Source: an uncultured Clostridia bacterium (lineage in GTDB: Bacteria > Bacillota > Clostridia > UMGS1810). Taken from it: a DNA stretch of 12,803 nucleotides. The first letter of the stretch is position 1, and each line of letters opens with the position of its first letter. Below are positions 1-7,984 of the stretch, one piece after another. The stretch is taken from the NCBI GenBank assembly GCA_937959315.1, contig CALGRC010000186.1:1-12803 (forward strand), given 5' to 3'. A program made the position numbers and the translations under genes. The notes under the pieces are model-generated. The model was not told the origin of the DNA, did not search any database, and was given only the letters and a program-made list of their open reading frames with translations.

Positions 1-1739
1 AAATTGCAATGGATGGCGTTAATCTAGTGCGTATGAGGAAGATTGACAGCATAATATTTGGAGAACATTCATCACACCAGAAATTTGATAGTGACATGCT
101 TGACAGATTGCTGTATTTCATTTCGGAGTTAAAACAAAATGGAGTCTATATATATTTGTCATTGATTTCAGATTATACCTTGCTAGCTTCGGACGGAATA
201 GACAATTATGAGGAGTATCAAGCAGGGCTTGGGTTTGACGGATTTTGGAATGCGGATTTAATCGAACTGCAAAAGGCATATGTGAATATGCTAATGCGCG
301 CTGATAACCCTTACACTGATTTAACTCTGATAGACGATCCGGCTGTGGTAATGGTAGACTTTGTTGATTCAAAGAGCACGCTGGATTTTTCCGTGGGGGT
401 AAATTGTCGTCCTGTCAATCATGAAGAACAGCAAAAGTTGAACGAACGATATCTTGACTTTATAAAATCAAGATATCATACAACGGCCAATTTAAAAAGC
501 AAGTGGAATGATTATGATATTACAGACGCCGAAACAATAGAGGATGGGAGTTTACGGGCAGATCCGGCGTGGAGAAATATATTGCATTCTGCTGCTTATA
601 AAAAAGATATGACAGATTTCCTGGTAGAAATTGAGCGGAAATACTACGATGAGATGAAACCGCTGGTATCTGGAAAGCTGTCCGCAGTCAATACAAATTC
701 TGCAAATAACTATCCGTTTGCAGATTTAAAGGCAAGCTCCGCGGCGGATTTTACTGCAAGAAATTCAATTTATGCAAAAACAATGAACTTATCTGACAAG
801 ATCAGCACAAATACCATTTTCAATGTATACACTTCCCCGGTTAAGAATATGAAGACTGCAACGGTATATGGGCTGGCGTCGAACGCGGTAAGCGGACAGC
901 CATTTGTTTGCGGGTATGGAGCTGGCCTGCCGAATTTGTATCACAGTGCGGAGACGGTAATGGTTCCTTCATTTGCTGCGCAGAACAACTGGATGCCGAT
1001 ACAATATTCCTATGCCAATGACACATATGACAATACCGCCATACACGATACCTATGCAATCTATGAAAATCCTGTGAAGAAGGCACTTCTTCCAGCGATG
1101 GCAGTGCTTTATTATGCCATGGAACCGCTTGAGGAAACAGAAATGGCAATTGCAGAAACAGAGTCTCCGGCTGTGTCATATGAAACGCTATATACTACTA
1201 ACACAAGATTCCGTTTTGACGGCGGCGAGACCGGAAAGAAGCAAACGGATTCCAGTAAAAAGAAAATAAAAACAGATAAGATTTATTGGGATATGGCAAG
1301 CGGTATATTTGAAGCGCGCACGTCGAAGGCAGAAGCAATGAGCGGTTTCTTTGAAGAAGCCGAGGAGATGCCGTCATTTATCCTGAAAGCAGACAATACG
1401 TTTGTAACGGCGGTACTTTTGTCCAGAGATGAAAAGGAGATTGCAAAGTCGGACAACATGATCTTTACCGTTTGCTGCGGAACGCAAAATAAAGGGTGCT
1501 CAGTAGACATTATCCGGGATTGTTATAATGATACTGGGAATGCACCGATTTTGGTAGAGTCAATAACAGGAACGATCACATTAAAATTACAGGGTGATTT
1601 TTCGGTATGGGCTTTGGATGCAAATGGCAAAAGGCAATCACAAATTGCGGTTACGAAAAATGCACTGGGATATTCTGAATTTTTGATTTCATCTGAGAAT
1701 AGAACCATTCAATATGAAATATGCAGGAATAATGGATAA
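1..1739 (+). CDS. Glycoside-hydrolase-like TIM-barrel protein, 5'-truncated, probably catalytically degenerate
   Basis: The reading frame is already open at the window edge (Ile-Ala precede the Met at 9). The Met sits inside the conserved 'GVNLVRMRKID' segment near the start of the barrel, so the true N-terminus lies upstream. Numbering from that Met, residues 1-60 and 140-350 match clostridial GH5/GH42-like barrels: 'LDRLLYFISELKQNGVYIYL', then 'NERYLDFIKSRY', then a PNLYHSAE-type segment near 308-315. Residues about 480-576 form a beta-rich C-terminal domain with a 'PILVESITGTITL' stretch typical of the same architecture. Relatives carry an Asn-Glu acid/base after strand 4 and a Glu nucleophile in a '[ST]EW' motif. 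Here the matching places read VDFVDSKST (117-124) and FVCGYGAG (299-306), so both glutamates seem absent. It may be a binding protein or a decayed enzyme. Gene 2 starts 43 bases downstream, suggesting co-transcription. The fold is fairly sure; loss of activity rests on remembered family motifs. Confidence 0.75.
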   Translation, partial: IAMDGVNLVRMRKIDSIIFGEHSSHQKFDSDMLDRLLYFISELKQNGVYIYLSLISDYTLLASDGIDNYEEYQAGLGFDGFWNADLIELQKAYVNMLMRADNPYTDLTLIDDPAVVMVDFVDSKSTLDFSVGVNCRPVNHEEQQKLNERYLDFIKSRYHTTANLKSKWNDYDITDAETIEDGSLRADPAWRNILHSAAYKKDMTDFLVEIERKYYDEMKPLVSGKLSAVNTNSANNYPFADLKASSAADFTARNSIYAKTMNLSDKISTNTIFNVYTSPVKNMKTATVYGLASNAVSGQPFVCGYGAGLPNLYHSAETVMVPSFAAQNNWMPIQYSYANDTYDNTAIHDTYAIYENPVKKALLPAMAVLYYAMEPLEETEMAIAETESPAVSYETLYTTNTRFRFDGGETGKKQTDSSKKKIKTDKIYWDMASGIFEARTSKAEAMSGFFEEAEEMPSFILKADNTFVTAVLLSRDEKEIAKSDNMIFTVCCGTQNKGCSVDIIRDCYNDTGNAPILVESITGTITLKLQGDFSVWALDANGKRQSQIAVTKNALGYSEFLISSENRTIQYEICRNNG

Positions 1740-1771
1740 TCATGTTTTATCCGGCGGGAATTTTTTGAAAT

Positions 1772-1776
1772 GGAGG
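1772..1776 (+). promoter_or_regulatory. Ribosome binding site GGAGG that decides the start of the SLH protein
   Basis: GGAGG lies six bases before the ATG at 1783, which opens a good signal peptide. The same frame is open from an ATG at 1714, but that start overlaps the previous gene, has no comparable site, and would put 23 residues in front of the signal peptide. The ATG at 1783 is therefore preferred. Confidence 0.75.
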
Positions 1777-1782
1777 ATGACT

Positions 1783-3534
1783 ATGAAGCAAAAATTGGCA
1801 GCTGCATTTATGCTTGCAGCGATATGTTTTATAACGGTTTTTGTACATGCTGAAAGTGAAATTGATGTAAACCTGAATACAGATACATTTGAAATTAAAG
1901 TCACGGGAGAGTTGGGGCAGGATCGCGGCAATCGGCGCATCTTGTTATACTGCGTTCCCGAGGGCACATCCATAGAACTCGACGAGTCGGCGGCTGCACC
2001 AAAAGAGACGAACACATTTAAAATTTTCAAGCAGGGCATAAGCGATGAAAATGGTTTTTTTAGTTTTGACAATTTGCGGATTAACTCGACAGAAAAGACA
2101 AACGACTATGTCTTTTACCTGACCATTGAAAACGACGAAATCGCACGGATTTCTGCTCCTATTCGTATTGCGTCGGCACAAGATATTTCCGATTTTATCA
2201 GCGGTGTGTCAAATCAGCCGCATACAGCAATTCTATCCCGGCTCAATGGCATAAGCGAGGATAACCAAATTGGCCTTGACTTGCATTTGTATGATATGCT
2301 GTCTGAAGAAGGAAAAACAGAAGTAGCGAAAACAATGGAATATAAGGCATATTCCAAAATCAGTGAAGTGGAAAACGATATCAATGCAGGCTGTGTTGAT
2401 ACTGCCCTTTTCCATATGGTTGCTTCTGCTGATATTGACAAATTTCTGTATCCGGATGCGTATGAGGATATGAGCACATACGCTGCGGTTGTGAACGAAC
2501 GCAATGGATTTGCACAATATTTGGCGGCCAATGTGCAGGAGGCGCAAACGCTGCAACAGCTCACGATGGTTCAACGAAAGTCGCTGTATGAAAGAATCAT
2601 ACAGATGGAGCCAGAATCGAACGCAGATTTCTATGCTAATCTTTCGTTTGCGGTTTTACTATACGAAATTGATACGGTGTCTGGCTATGGCGATATTACG
2701 ACGATTCTAGAGAAGTATAAAGATTCCCTGCTAAAGGATATGGATTACGCCCAATATAAAAGCAGCGGCAGGATGGAGACGATTAACAAAGCAATCATGG
2801 GCAAGACATTTTCATCTCTAACAGAACTGTGCAAATATGTGAATGATGAAAGCAAAAATATCGGCAGCACTTCTAAGCCGGGCGGCGGTTCGGGTCATTC
2901 TGGCAGCAGTTCGAACAGCGGGAGTACGGCGGGTGGTAGTTACGCTTGGCCGGATCCGGAAGCAACGCAAACTTTGCCCATAGATGCCAGCACAACAGCA
3001 ACTGTGTTTTCGGACATTGAAGCGTATACTTGGGCAAAAACGGCCATCTTGGGATTGCATAACCTTAAAATCATTTCTGGGACAGGCGATGGTTTATTTG
3101 AACCGGAGCGAAATATAACCCGTGAGGAATTTTTGAAAATGCTGGTTCTTGTCAAAGGCTATCAGATTACGACTGGGAGCTGCCAATATCAAGATGTTGA
3201 CCCAGATGCGTGGTATGCGCCGTATATATATACTTCGGCGGAGCAAAAAATTGTAAACGGAATCAGCGATTATTTATTTGGAATCGGAGAAGCGATTACA
3301 AGACAGGACGCCGCTGTTTTCATATGGAGAGCTTCTGGCGCCCCCGGCGCAAAATATGAAAGCAATTTTACTGACAAAGACAGTATTGATGAGTATGCCA
3401 AGACAGCAATTGGATGGATGCAATCTCAGTCGTTTATTTCGGGGTATGATGATAAGTCATTTAGGCCTCAAAACAGTATTTCGCGGGCAGAGGCGGCAAA
3501 AATTCTTTATCTGCTTGCGCAGAAGAAGCAATGA
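1783..3534 (+). CDS. Secreted surface protein with three C-terminal S-layer homology (SLH) domains
   Basis: 583 residues. Residues 1-23 are a signal peptide (Lys-rich start, hydrophobic core, cleavage after VHA). Residues about 24-130 look like a beta-sandwich ('FEIKVTGELG', then 'DENGFFSFDNLRI'), a module often found ahead of SLH repeats in clostridial envelope proteins. Residues about 150-360 are mainly helical, with no recognised function. A Gly/Ser-rich linker (about 362-386) leads to three SLH repeats at about 411-462, 469-521 and 529-583. Each carries a variant of the conserved ITRAE motif: ITREE, ITRQD and ISRAE. SLH repeats of this kind bind pyruvylated secondary cell-wall polymer, so the protein is expected to sit non-covalently on the cell wall with its N-terminal part exposed. 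It lies 43 bases after a glycosidase-like gene and 34 before another envelope protein. An S-layer-anchored glycan-binding or scaffold role is an inference; no catalytic domain is seen. Confidence 0.85.
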   Translation: MKQKLAAAFMLAAICFITVFVHAESEIDVNLNTDTFEIKVTGELGQDRGNRRILLYCVPEGTSIELDESAAAPKETNTFKIFKQGISDENGFFSFDNLRINSTEKTNDYVFYLTIENDEIARISAPIRIASAQDISDFISGVSNQPHTAILSRLNGISEDNQIGLDLHLYDMLSEEGKTEVAKTMEYKAYSKISEVENDINAGCVDTALFHMVASADIDKFLYPDAYEDMSTYAAVVNERNGFAQYLAANVQEAQTLQQLTMVQRKSLYERIIQMEPESNADFYANLSFAVLLYEIDTVSGYGDITTILEKYKDSLLKDMDYAQYKSSGRMETINKAIMGKTFSSLTELCKYVNDESKNIGSTSKPGGGSGHSGSSSNSGSTAGGSYAWPDPEATQTLPIDASTTATVFSDIEAYTWAKTAILGLHNLKIISGTGDGLFEPERNITREEFLKMLVLVKGYQITTGSCQYQDVDPDAWYAPYIYTSAEQKIVNGISDYLFGIGEAITRQDAAVFIWRASGAPGAKYESNFTDKDSIDEYAKTAIGWMQSQSFISGYDDKSFRPQNSISRAEAAKILYLLAQKKQ

Positions 3535-3568
3535 TTACCATATCGGAAACGAATAAGAAGGAGATAAT

Positions 3569-4537
3569 ATGAAAAGAGTATTGAATGTAATGTTAGCGGC
3601 GGTGATTGTCATATCGTGTATGTCGTTTCCTTCGATGTCTCGGGCTGAAGAGACAAATACGCAAATGGAAACGGACAGGAGATATGACGTATTACAGCAC
3701 TTAGGTTTATATGAAGGAAATCACAGCGCAACGAGCGGAATATCACGGATGGAGGTCGTCAGAAGCCTTGTAACCATTGTAAATAAAGACGGTAATGCGT
3801 ATGCATACGGATATAATGAGGCCGCAATGCATATTACCGATATCAGCGAGTCTGACAAAAATGATCTGGGTGTAGCAATCAGGAAAAAATTTGTGAGGAA
3901 TCCGGCAGACGGCATGTTTTATCCCAATGAAAATGCTGATTATGATTTTGTTGCATACGCGCTGGTCGCAATGACGGGTTATACGTTTGAATTGGATACC
4001 AACCAATATAAAGTCCGTGCAGCGCAGTTGGGGCTGTCGGACAATCTGGGCTCTGCAGCTGTCGGCAATTTTTCGGCGGCTGATTATGTTAATATGCTGT
4101 ATAATATGCTTGATGCAGAATATATGATTGTTCAATATGGGTCGGAAAGCTATCATACAACTGCAAGCGATACGGTTTTAGAGGGGATGTTTGGCATTGG
4201 AACAGCCCAGTGGCGGCTAGTAGCAAATGCGTATACTGATTTGACTGGCAAGAACAGCGCTGCACACAACACTCTGGTTTTCAGGGATAAAACCGGGCAG
4301 CTGTATACAGATTTTGAATGCGATTATACCTATGACCCCAATCTTATAGGAAGACAGCTGACGGTATTTTATGACATTGAAGATGAAAAGATTCTCTATA
4401 TGCAGCCTCAGCGGGCAGATGATTGTCTGCTTGCACTGTCCGGGAGTGACTTGATAGGATTTGACAGAAACAGACGCAAGCTGTCATACCAATTGATGAC
4501 TTCGGGAGACAGATGGAATCAAAAATTCGTGACATAA
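3569..4537 (+). CDS. N-terminal part of a frameshifted large secreted protein with degenerate SLH-like repeats
   Basis: 322 residues as it stands. AAGGAG at 3558-3563 lies five bases before the ATG. The first 26 residues form a signal peptide ending SRA. A VISC sequence at 14-17 also fits the loose lipobox pattern, so lipoprotein processing cannot be excluded. Residues about 38-190 resemble degenerate tandem SLH repeats: 'LGLYEGN...SGISRMEVVRSL', 'RNPADGMFYPNENADYDFVAYAL', 'FSAADYVNMLYNML'. The normal ITRAE motif is poorly kept. The rest (190-322) is beta-rich and stops abruptly at 4535-4537. The frame starting around 4513 continues directly as the expected next part of the same protein type, so this is best read as the 5' half of one gene of about 919 codons. 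The shift may be a real mutation or a sequence error. Confidence 0.7.
   Translation: MKRVLNVMLAAVIVISCMSFPSMSRAEETNTQMETDRRYDVLQHLGLYEGNHSATSGISRMEVVRSLVTIVNKDGNAYAYGYNEAAMHITDISESDKNDLGVAIRKKFVRNPADGMFYPNENADYDFVAYALVAMTGYTFELDTNQYKVRAAQLGLSDNLGSAAVGNFSAADYVNMLYNMLDAEYMIVQYGSESYHTTASDTVLEGMFGIGTAQWRLVANAYTDLTGKNSAAHNTLVFRDKTGQLYTDFECDYTYDPNLIGRQLTVFYDIEDEKILYMQPQRADDCLLALSGSDLIGFDRNRRKLSYQLMTSGDRWNQKFVT
4465..4537 (+). other. Frameshift window joining the two halves of one gene, likely at the A5 run 4521-4525
   Basis: The upstream frame is open to the TAA at 4535-4537. The downstream frame is open only from 4465, just after TGA at 4462-4464. Any shift must therefore fall inside these 73 bases. 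A run of five A at 4521-4525 is the natural place: adding one A there, or a -1 slip, joins '...GDRWNQK' to 'IRDIRDRSTTEMDIILNG...' and restores a continuous protein of about 919 residues. No canonical X_XXY_YYZ slippery heptamer is present in the upstream frame, so an indel is favoured over programmed frameshifting. Confidence 0.65.
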
Positions 4538-6327
4538 GAGATCGCTCTACGACAGAAATGGATATTATATTGAACGGGCAATTTACATTTGAGCATAAGT
4601 ATGTATACGATCTTTTAGAAGGAAAGGGCAGCTTAAATATTGCCAGTGTGCATTTGTATGATATAGACGGTGATTCTAAATCGGACTTGATGAATATCGA
4701 TGCATATCAGGATTATTTGGTTAAATCAACGAGTACAACGGATGACAATTTGAGTATTCTTGATTCTGTAAGCAATACCAGAATTACAATAGAGAACGGT
4801 AATAAGGACATCGTTTCTATTGAAAATGAAAAGGGCGAGAGTATTCGCTTTAACAATATCAAGTCAGATGATATTGTATCGGTTTTTCAAGGACTGGGAA
4901 GTGTCAATTACACCAAAATTGTGGTTTCAAGCAGAGTTGAGACACAGTATTTAAAAGAGACGTATCGTGAATTTGGTAAGCAATATATTGCAACAGATGA
5001 GGATGTATACAGTCTATCACAGGGAATAAAAGCTGAAAATCCTGAAATTTCGTTGGGTAGGGCATATAAATTATACATCGACGCCTTTGGTGTGGTTGCA
5101 GATTATAGAGTTTCGGATTCAATTTATGATTCAATAGCTGCAGTTGTGCAATTTTCTATGAAAAAGGGCATGGATCATACGTTATCTGCCAAGCTATTTA
5201 CTGCTACCGGAAATTTTGTCAATTATGATTTTGCCAACGAGTATTATATTGACGGTTTGCCTGCAATATTTAACGGAGAGACATGGATGTACAATTCGAA
5301 GGAGGTTACTGAGACATTAAAAAAAGAAGTTTTTCAGTTTGAGTTAAATGGGAAAGGTGAAATCCGCAATGTGTATCTTCCGTCCGGCGAAAAGCAAGAT
5401 GGAAAAATCTCGCATACACTAGGAATGTTAAATGTTGAAAATATATTGAATGACCCGAATAATTATACCATGATATATAAAAGAAATGGGAAACATTTCA
5501 TTCCGTATGGCAGCGGTACTTCATATATGAACTTTATTGTTCTAAATGCTCATGCAAAGGTTATTACCATTCCGTCGACCACAGTGGTCAAAAACAGAGA
5601 GGCATATTTTCGGGTGCAGGAGGGTGAATTGTCCAATGATTACAGAGCCGCTGCAATTGGATATTCATTTTCTCCGGATTCTACAGTTTCTGACCTGGTG
5701 GTAATGATTAGCGATGGCAGTTCCGATCTATCCAGTTCTTCTTACTATGTTGTTTCTGATGTCTATACATGCCTGAACAAAGAGGGCGCGGTAGTCAAGG
5801 GGCTTTCTTTGATGAAGAATGATGGATCTGTCACGGAATTTTACGGGGAAGATGAGGAAATTATGGAATGCCATCCGGAAAGCGGAGAAAAGATTCGTGA
5901 TAATGCAGAAATCAATGTGGGAGATGTTATTAAGATTGCCTTGAATGCTGCCGGAGAAATAAACGCAGTGGGAAAATTTTACGATTGCAACGCGGGGAAG
6001 GGGTCTATGAACAACGTCACATATTGGTATACGGGTAATCGGTTTGTATATGGTTGTGTGTATGATATTGATACCCGGTCATTGGCTTATGTAACTGGGA
6101 CTTCAATTACGCCGTCTATGAATTTTCAAACCAGCTTGAACCTACAGGGGTTGTTAAGCGCGAAGGCCGTAATGATAAAGCCTGGAAGAAACGCCGAGAA
6201 GATTGTAGAATATGGGACTATCGGCGAAGTGGTTAGCTATAAGGAAAACCCGGAATTATATTCAAAGATGGTGTTGGCGGGCGGCTATGGGGAACAAAGC
6301 TTGCTGGCATTCTATTTGCATGAATAA
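4513..6327 (+). CDS. C-terminal part of the frameshifted large secreted protein (function unknown)
   Basis: 604 residues if begun at the ATG at 4513, but this start overlaps the previous frame by 25 bases and the product has no signal peptide. A GGAG at 4505-4508 could act as a weak ribosome site with a short gap. The content is beta-rich. It begins with an 'MDIILNG' strand and an acidic 'YDIDGDSKSDLMNIDAYQDYLV' region, followed by repeated beta-segments, for example around residues 95-110, 160-180 and 255-300. The C-terminus alternates a hydrophobic strand with 'NAEKIVEYGTIGEVVSYKENPELYSKMVLAGGYG'. This is the usual middle and C-terminal arrangement of large clostridial envelope proteins that start with SLH-type repeats, which is why I join it to the 3569-4537 fragment. 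No catalytic motif is seen. A role in holding polysaccharide or in surface structure is a guess from context. Confidence 0.65.
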   Translation: MESKIRDIRDRSTTEMDIILNGQFTFEHKYVYDLLEGKGSLNIASVHLYDIDGDSKSDLMNIDAYQDYLVKSTSTTDDNLSILDSVSNTRITIENGNKDIVSIENEKGESIRFNNIKSDDIVSVFQGLGSVNYTKIVVSSRVETQYLKETYREFGKQYIATDEDVYSLSQGIKAENPEISLGRAYKLYIDAFGVVADYRVSDSIYDSIAAVVQFSMKKGMDHTLSAKLFTATGNFVNYDFANEYYIDGLPAIFNGETWMYNSKEVTETLKKEVFQFELNGKGEIRNVYLPSGEKQDGKISHTLGMLNVENILNDPNNYTMIYKRNGKHFIPYGSGTSYMNFIVLNAHAKVITIPSTTVVKNREAYFRVQEGELSNDYRAAAIGYSFSPDSTVSDLVVMISDGSSDLSSSSYYVVSDVYTCLNKEGAVVKGLSLMKNDGSVTEFYGEDEEIMECHPESGEKIRDNAEINVGDVIKIALNAAGEINAVGKFYDCNAGKGSMNNVTYWYTGNRFVYGCVYDIDTRSLAYVTGTSITPSMNFQTSLNLQGLLSAKAVMIKPGRNAEKIVEYGTIGEVVSYKENPELYSKMVLAGGYGEQSLLAFYLHE

Positions 6328-6370
6328 CGGATACATAGATGGTATTTAAAATATAGAATACGATAGAACA

Positions 6371-6378
6371 GAGGGTGG
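6371..6378 (+). promoter_or_regulatory. Ribosome binding site GAGGGTGG favouring the ATG at 6386 over TTG at 6380
   Basis: The purine-rich GAGGGTGG ends seven bases before ATG 6386 and only one base before the in-frame TTG at 6380. The ATG also gives a clean MKKIAFF signal-peptide start. Confidence 0.65.
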
Positions 6379-6385
6379 TTTGAAT

Positions 6386-7909
6386 ATGAAGAAGATAGCC
6401 TTTTTCATCATTGGGCTTAGCGTTATGGTCTCAACTGCATATGCGGCAGATGATCCTTATTTGGAGGATTTTGAATCCTATAATGATTTTGCTGTGTACA
6501 ATTCGGAGGATTTAGTCGTATCGTATCCCGGATATGAAAATTCTAACGTTACAGGTAGATACATAATTAATGGAAAGGGCGGCATCTATAGCGATGATGA
6601 AGCTTACACCGCCAATGCAGCAGAAAATATTTACTGTTATGCTAAGACCGGAGATGGAACAGCAGACCTTGTGTTTGGAGGATTAAATAATGGATGGCAT
6701 GGTGCCTATTCCCATCCGCCGACAAGTTTGAATTGTCAGGGCGGAGCCGGAGGCGAACTGAATCCGTGGAACCGCAAACTGGCAGTTGTATCGGTAAGTG
6801 GTAATAAGGTTTTGCAGATGAATCCAAACGACAATGGATATGTTAATACATACAGCATTTATGCAAACGACGATGTTGATTTTTATGAGCATAGCCGGTG
6901 GTCAACAGATGTTTACATTGATAACGCATATTCCGGAGGATATTTTGATATTGTACTGTCAACGGGTAAAATGAGTGCAATACAGCCATTGGCATATTTA
7001 CCCTCCATTGCCAATGGGCGTTTAGAGATATTGGATTTTATAAAGTTTCATGACGATGGAACAATATTTTGCCTTGAGGAAGCAGTAACAACGTATCAGA
7101 AGAAAACATGGTACACAGTTGAGCTTAGCATAGATCAAAATGAGGGTGGGCCGCAATTTAACTTTAGACTGATTCAAAAGTCAAATGGTGAATGTTTATT
7201 TGAAACGGGGGAAACGGATCTTCCGTTTTCTATAGAGGACGATGCTGCAGGCATTGGGTATACCGCTTTCACCTCAAGAGGAAATAACGCTACTAATGTC
7301 TATGTTGACAATATAGTGTTTGAAAAAGTGGATTTTTATGCTGTCAGTGCAAGCAACAGGGACGTCAGTATTAATGGAAAAGGAAGTTTCGCCATCAAGT
7401 TTAACGGCGAATATGATGAAAGTACCATTAGCAATGATACCATTAAGGTGTTTTTGGGGGATGAGGAAATCGCCGCCGATGTATCCTGCTTGTCGCAAAA
7501 CCGTGTGAGAATTGCTTTGCCGGTTTTGCTTCCGGCACACAATTACCGAATTGTTGTAGATGGTGTGGTGGGCTTAAATGGAATCAAAGCCAAATGTGAA
7601 GTACCGTTTAAAACGGTAAGCCATGCTGCAATAAACACGGCCGCGATAAACGGTACTGATGTTTCGGTTACGTTGAAAAATAATTCTGTAGAAAGCTTGC
7701 ATACAACGGCTGTTGCCGTATGCGAGGATGAAAACGGGGTTCTGTTAAAGCTCGCTTATATGCCTATTACCTTGGATGATTCGGCACAGCAGGAGCAAAC
7801 ATTTTCCGGAATTGTAACAGAGGATACCGCAACGGTTTCAGTATATCTTATTTCTGGCTTTTCAAAAGGAATACGGCCTATTTCGGATTTTAAAGTATTG
7901 ACAAAATAA
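6386..7909 (+). CDS. Secreted protein with LamG/concanavalin-like domain and Ig-like domain
   Basis: 507 residues. Residues 1-20 are a signal peptide with predicted cleavage AYA|AD. After it comes 'YLEDFESYNDF', a typical opening of extracellular lectin-like beta-jelly-roll domains. Residues about 25-315 contain alternating strands including 'SRWSTDVYIDNAYSGGYFDIVLS', 'TWYTVELSIDQ' and 'NVYVDNIVFEKV', a pattern of concanavalin-type (LamG-like) domains. Residues about 317-411 resemble a bacterial Ig-like domain of the SbsA type: a beta-rich segment with 'DESTISNDTIKVFLGDEEI' and 'YRIVVDGVVGLNGIKA'. The last 95 residues form another beta-domain. No enzyme active site is recognised, so glycan binding is the more likely role. 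There is no SLH repeat or sortase motif, so how it stays at the surface, if it does, is unclear. It starts 58 bases after the previous gene and probably belongs to the same transcript. Confidence 0.75.
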   Translation: MKKIAFFIIGLSVMVSTAYAADDPYLEDFESYNDFAVYNSEDLVVSYPGYENSNVTGRYIINGKGGIYSDDEAYTANAAENIYCYAKTGDGTADLVFGGLNNGWHGAYSHPPTSLNCQGGAGGELNPWNRKLAVVSVSGNKVLQMNPNDNGYVNTYSIYANDDVDFYEHSRWSTDVYIDNAYSGGYFDIVLSTGKMSAIQPLAYLPSIANGRLEILDFIKFHDDGTIFCLEEAVTTYQKKTWYTVELSIDQNEGGPQFNFRLIQKSNGECLFETGETDLPFSIEDDAAGIGYTAFTSRGNNATNVYVDNIVFEKVDFYAVSASNRDVSINGKGSFAIKFNGEYDESTISNDTIKVFLGDEEIAADVSCLSQNRVRIALPVLLPAHNYRIVVDGVVGLNGIKAKCEVPFKTVSHAAINTAAINGTDVSVTLKNNSVESLHTTAVAVCEDENGVLLKLAYMPITLDDSAQQEQTFSGIVTEDTATVSVYLISGFSKGIRPISDFKVLTK

Positions 7910-7984
7910 AGGTGGCAAATATGTAGAATGCTGGAAAAACGAAGAATCGCGAGCAAATAACAGACGGTAGATATGGGTGGATTT
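7910..7984 (+). other. Spacer with a start-stop codon pair and a 10-codon frame
   Basis: A fair ribosome site, AAAGGTGG (7908-7915), is followed five bases later by ATG and immediately by TAG (7921-7926). A second frame, ATG 7928 to TAA 7960, encodes ten residues (MLEKRRIASK). Neither is likely to make a useful protein. They could be relics of an older gene start or a small translational control element upstream of the GH36-type gene. Confidence 0.3.
7976..7980 (+). promoter_or_regulatory. Possible ribosome binding site GGTGG for the ATG at 7985
   Basis: GGTGG lies four bases before ATG 7985. The in-frame ATG at 7973 overlaps this motif and has only a weak site upstream (GGTAG). The choice between the two starts changes the protein by four residues. 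Confidence 0.45.

Noticed and set aside
841..1179. Minus-strand open frame inside the first gene, one of many antisense frames across the window
   Set aside because: These frames lie opposite well-supported genes, have Cys/His/Ser-rich compositions typical of antisense translation, and lack ribosome sites or family motifs.
1714..1782. In-frame upstream start for the SLH protein
   Set aside because: It overlaps the previous gene, lacks a ribosome site, and would bury the signal peptide behind 23 residues. The ATG at 1783 has GGAGG at ideal spacing.
4520..4528. Programmed -1 ribosomal frameshifting at the A5 run
   Set aside because: The heptamers in the upstream frame (T CAA AAA and A AAA TTC) do not fit X_XXY_YYZ, and I saw no clear downstream stem or pseudoknot. 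An indel is simpler.
6328..6385. TATTTAAAATATAGAAT stretch as a promoter before the lectin-like gene
   Set aside because: It is AT-rich with -10-like words, but no -35 lies at a proper distance: the nearest, TTGCAT, is about 21 bases away inside the previous gene.
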